Positions 63,555 to 64,000 of a stretch of 64,000 nt of DNA are shown here, in pieces; position 1 is the first letter of the stretch; every line of letters begins with the position of its first letter. Source of the DNA: Lunularia cruciata (Eukaryota; Streptophyta; Marchantiopsida; Lunulariales; Lunulariaceae); contig OX419759.1 of the NCBI GenBank assembly GCA_948567375.1, forward strand, positions 15,220,744 to 15,284,743, given 5' to 3'. A program made the translations under genes and the position numbers. The notes below the pieces were generated by a model. It saw only the letters and a program-made list of their open reading frames with translations. It was not told the DNA's origin and made no database searches.

Positions 63555-64000
63555 AACATGACGGGTAGTATTACGTAAGACTCATCTGCTAGAACCGGTG
63601 CCATCAATCTTTACGGGAATGACAATGAGGGTATATATTCAGACATGAGAGCAGAAGCCGTTCGAAGAACGGCGGATCCATAACTCATTACGTGCAAATG
63701 GTGTGCATATGAGAGTATATATTGGGTATGTAGTATTTCCCTTACAGGACCATCAACGTTATGCCTGCCTACAAGCATATCCGAGGCTGTCTATGTCTGA
63801 GTTCATCAGTGTTTGCGTCTACATGTCCATCTATAAAGTGGCTACAACCTACTGGAGAAAGAAGGTAGATCTAATCCGGTTGCATGAGAGTGATCCCGTT
63901 AGGTGGAAACAGGAACATGTATAAAGAAACCGAAACAAAAGTCGAGCCACGCTGCTTCAGATTTTGCTGTTACCAGCAAAATACTTTGAGGCAAGTCCAG
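63555..64000 (-). other. Intron of the NAD+ carrier gene running off the window
   Basis: No further carrier exon (first repeat, with its PxDxxKT signature) is visible on the minus strand here. The stretch is therefore most likely intron. A plus-strand frame at 63703-63924 has no domain and is probably chance. Confidence 0.5.

Overview
The window is nuclear DNA of a land plant. Its genes carry spliceosomal introns with GT..AG borders, and it holds plant secretory class III peroxidases, a plant EF-1alpha and a plant-type NAD+ carrier. About half of it is old, broken retroelement sequence. Protein style, leader introns in 5'UTRs and a reverse-transcriptase family that I associate with mosses suggest a bryophyte, probably a moss. 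That placement is an inference, not a demonstration.

Region 1 (about 0.5-13.6 kb, with a relic at 41.1-42.0 kb) is a tandem array of class III peroxidase genes. Two four-exon genes look intact (860-2420 and 10394-11952). Each encodes 328 residues with a signal peptide, both haem histidines and eight cysteines, and the exon lengths are identical. Between them are a 3'-end relic (about 3291-3345) and a pseudogene lacking exon 4 (5709-6546). A fifth, gutted copy lies at 41.1-42.0 kb on the far side of the retroelement block. The repeat unit is about 4.7-4.8 kb. It includes a conserved upstream region, a leader intron in the 5'UTR and a conserved block of about 140 bp downstream of the gene. A foldback (MITE-like) element sits at 8.28-8.73 kb.

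Region 2 (about 14.5-41.1 kb) is a retroelement nest. It holds a 270-bp tandem repeat next to a Ty1/copia gag relic. A long Ty3/gypsy element follows, with two LTRs, gag, protease, RNase H and integrase but no reverse transcriptase. Next is a mosaic of gypsy and chromovirus pieces ending in an LTR with a long (CT)n tract, then poorly identifiable relics, then another gypsy fragment that abuts peroxidase DNA at about 41.1 kb.

Region 3 (42-48 kb) holds unidentified decayed sequence with short tandem repeats and a non-LTR-type reverse-transcriptase pseudogene (45.1-47.8 kb). A small fragment of the same family lies inverted at 16.7 kb.

Region 4 (48-64 kb) is genic again. It has an intron-free EF-1alpha CDS on the minus strand, several candidate minus-strand exons of genes I do not recognise (52.9-53.7, 56.06-56.5 and 59.7-61.1 kb), and the 3' six exons of an NDT-type NAD+ carrier gene that runs off the right edge. 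I found no CRISPR array, rRNA or tRNA gene, and no strong evidence for an entirely new kind of system. The most informative signals are the birth-and-death history of the peroxidase array and the mosaic retroelements that split it.
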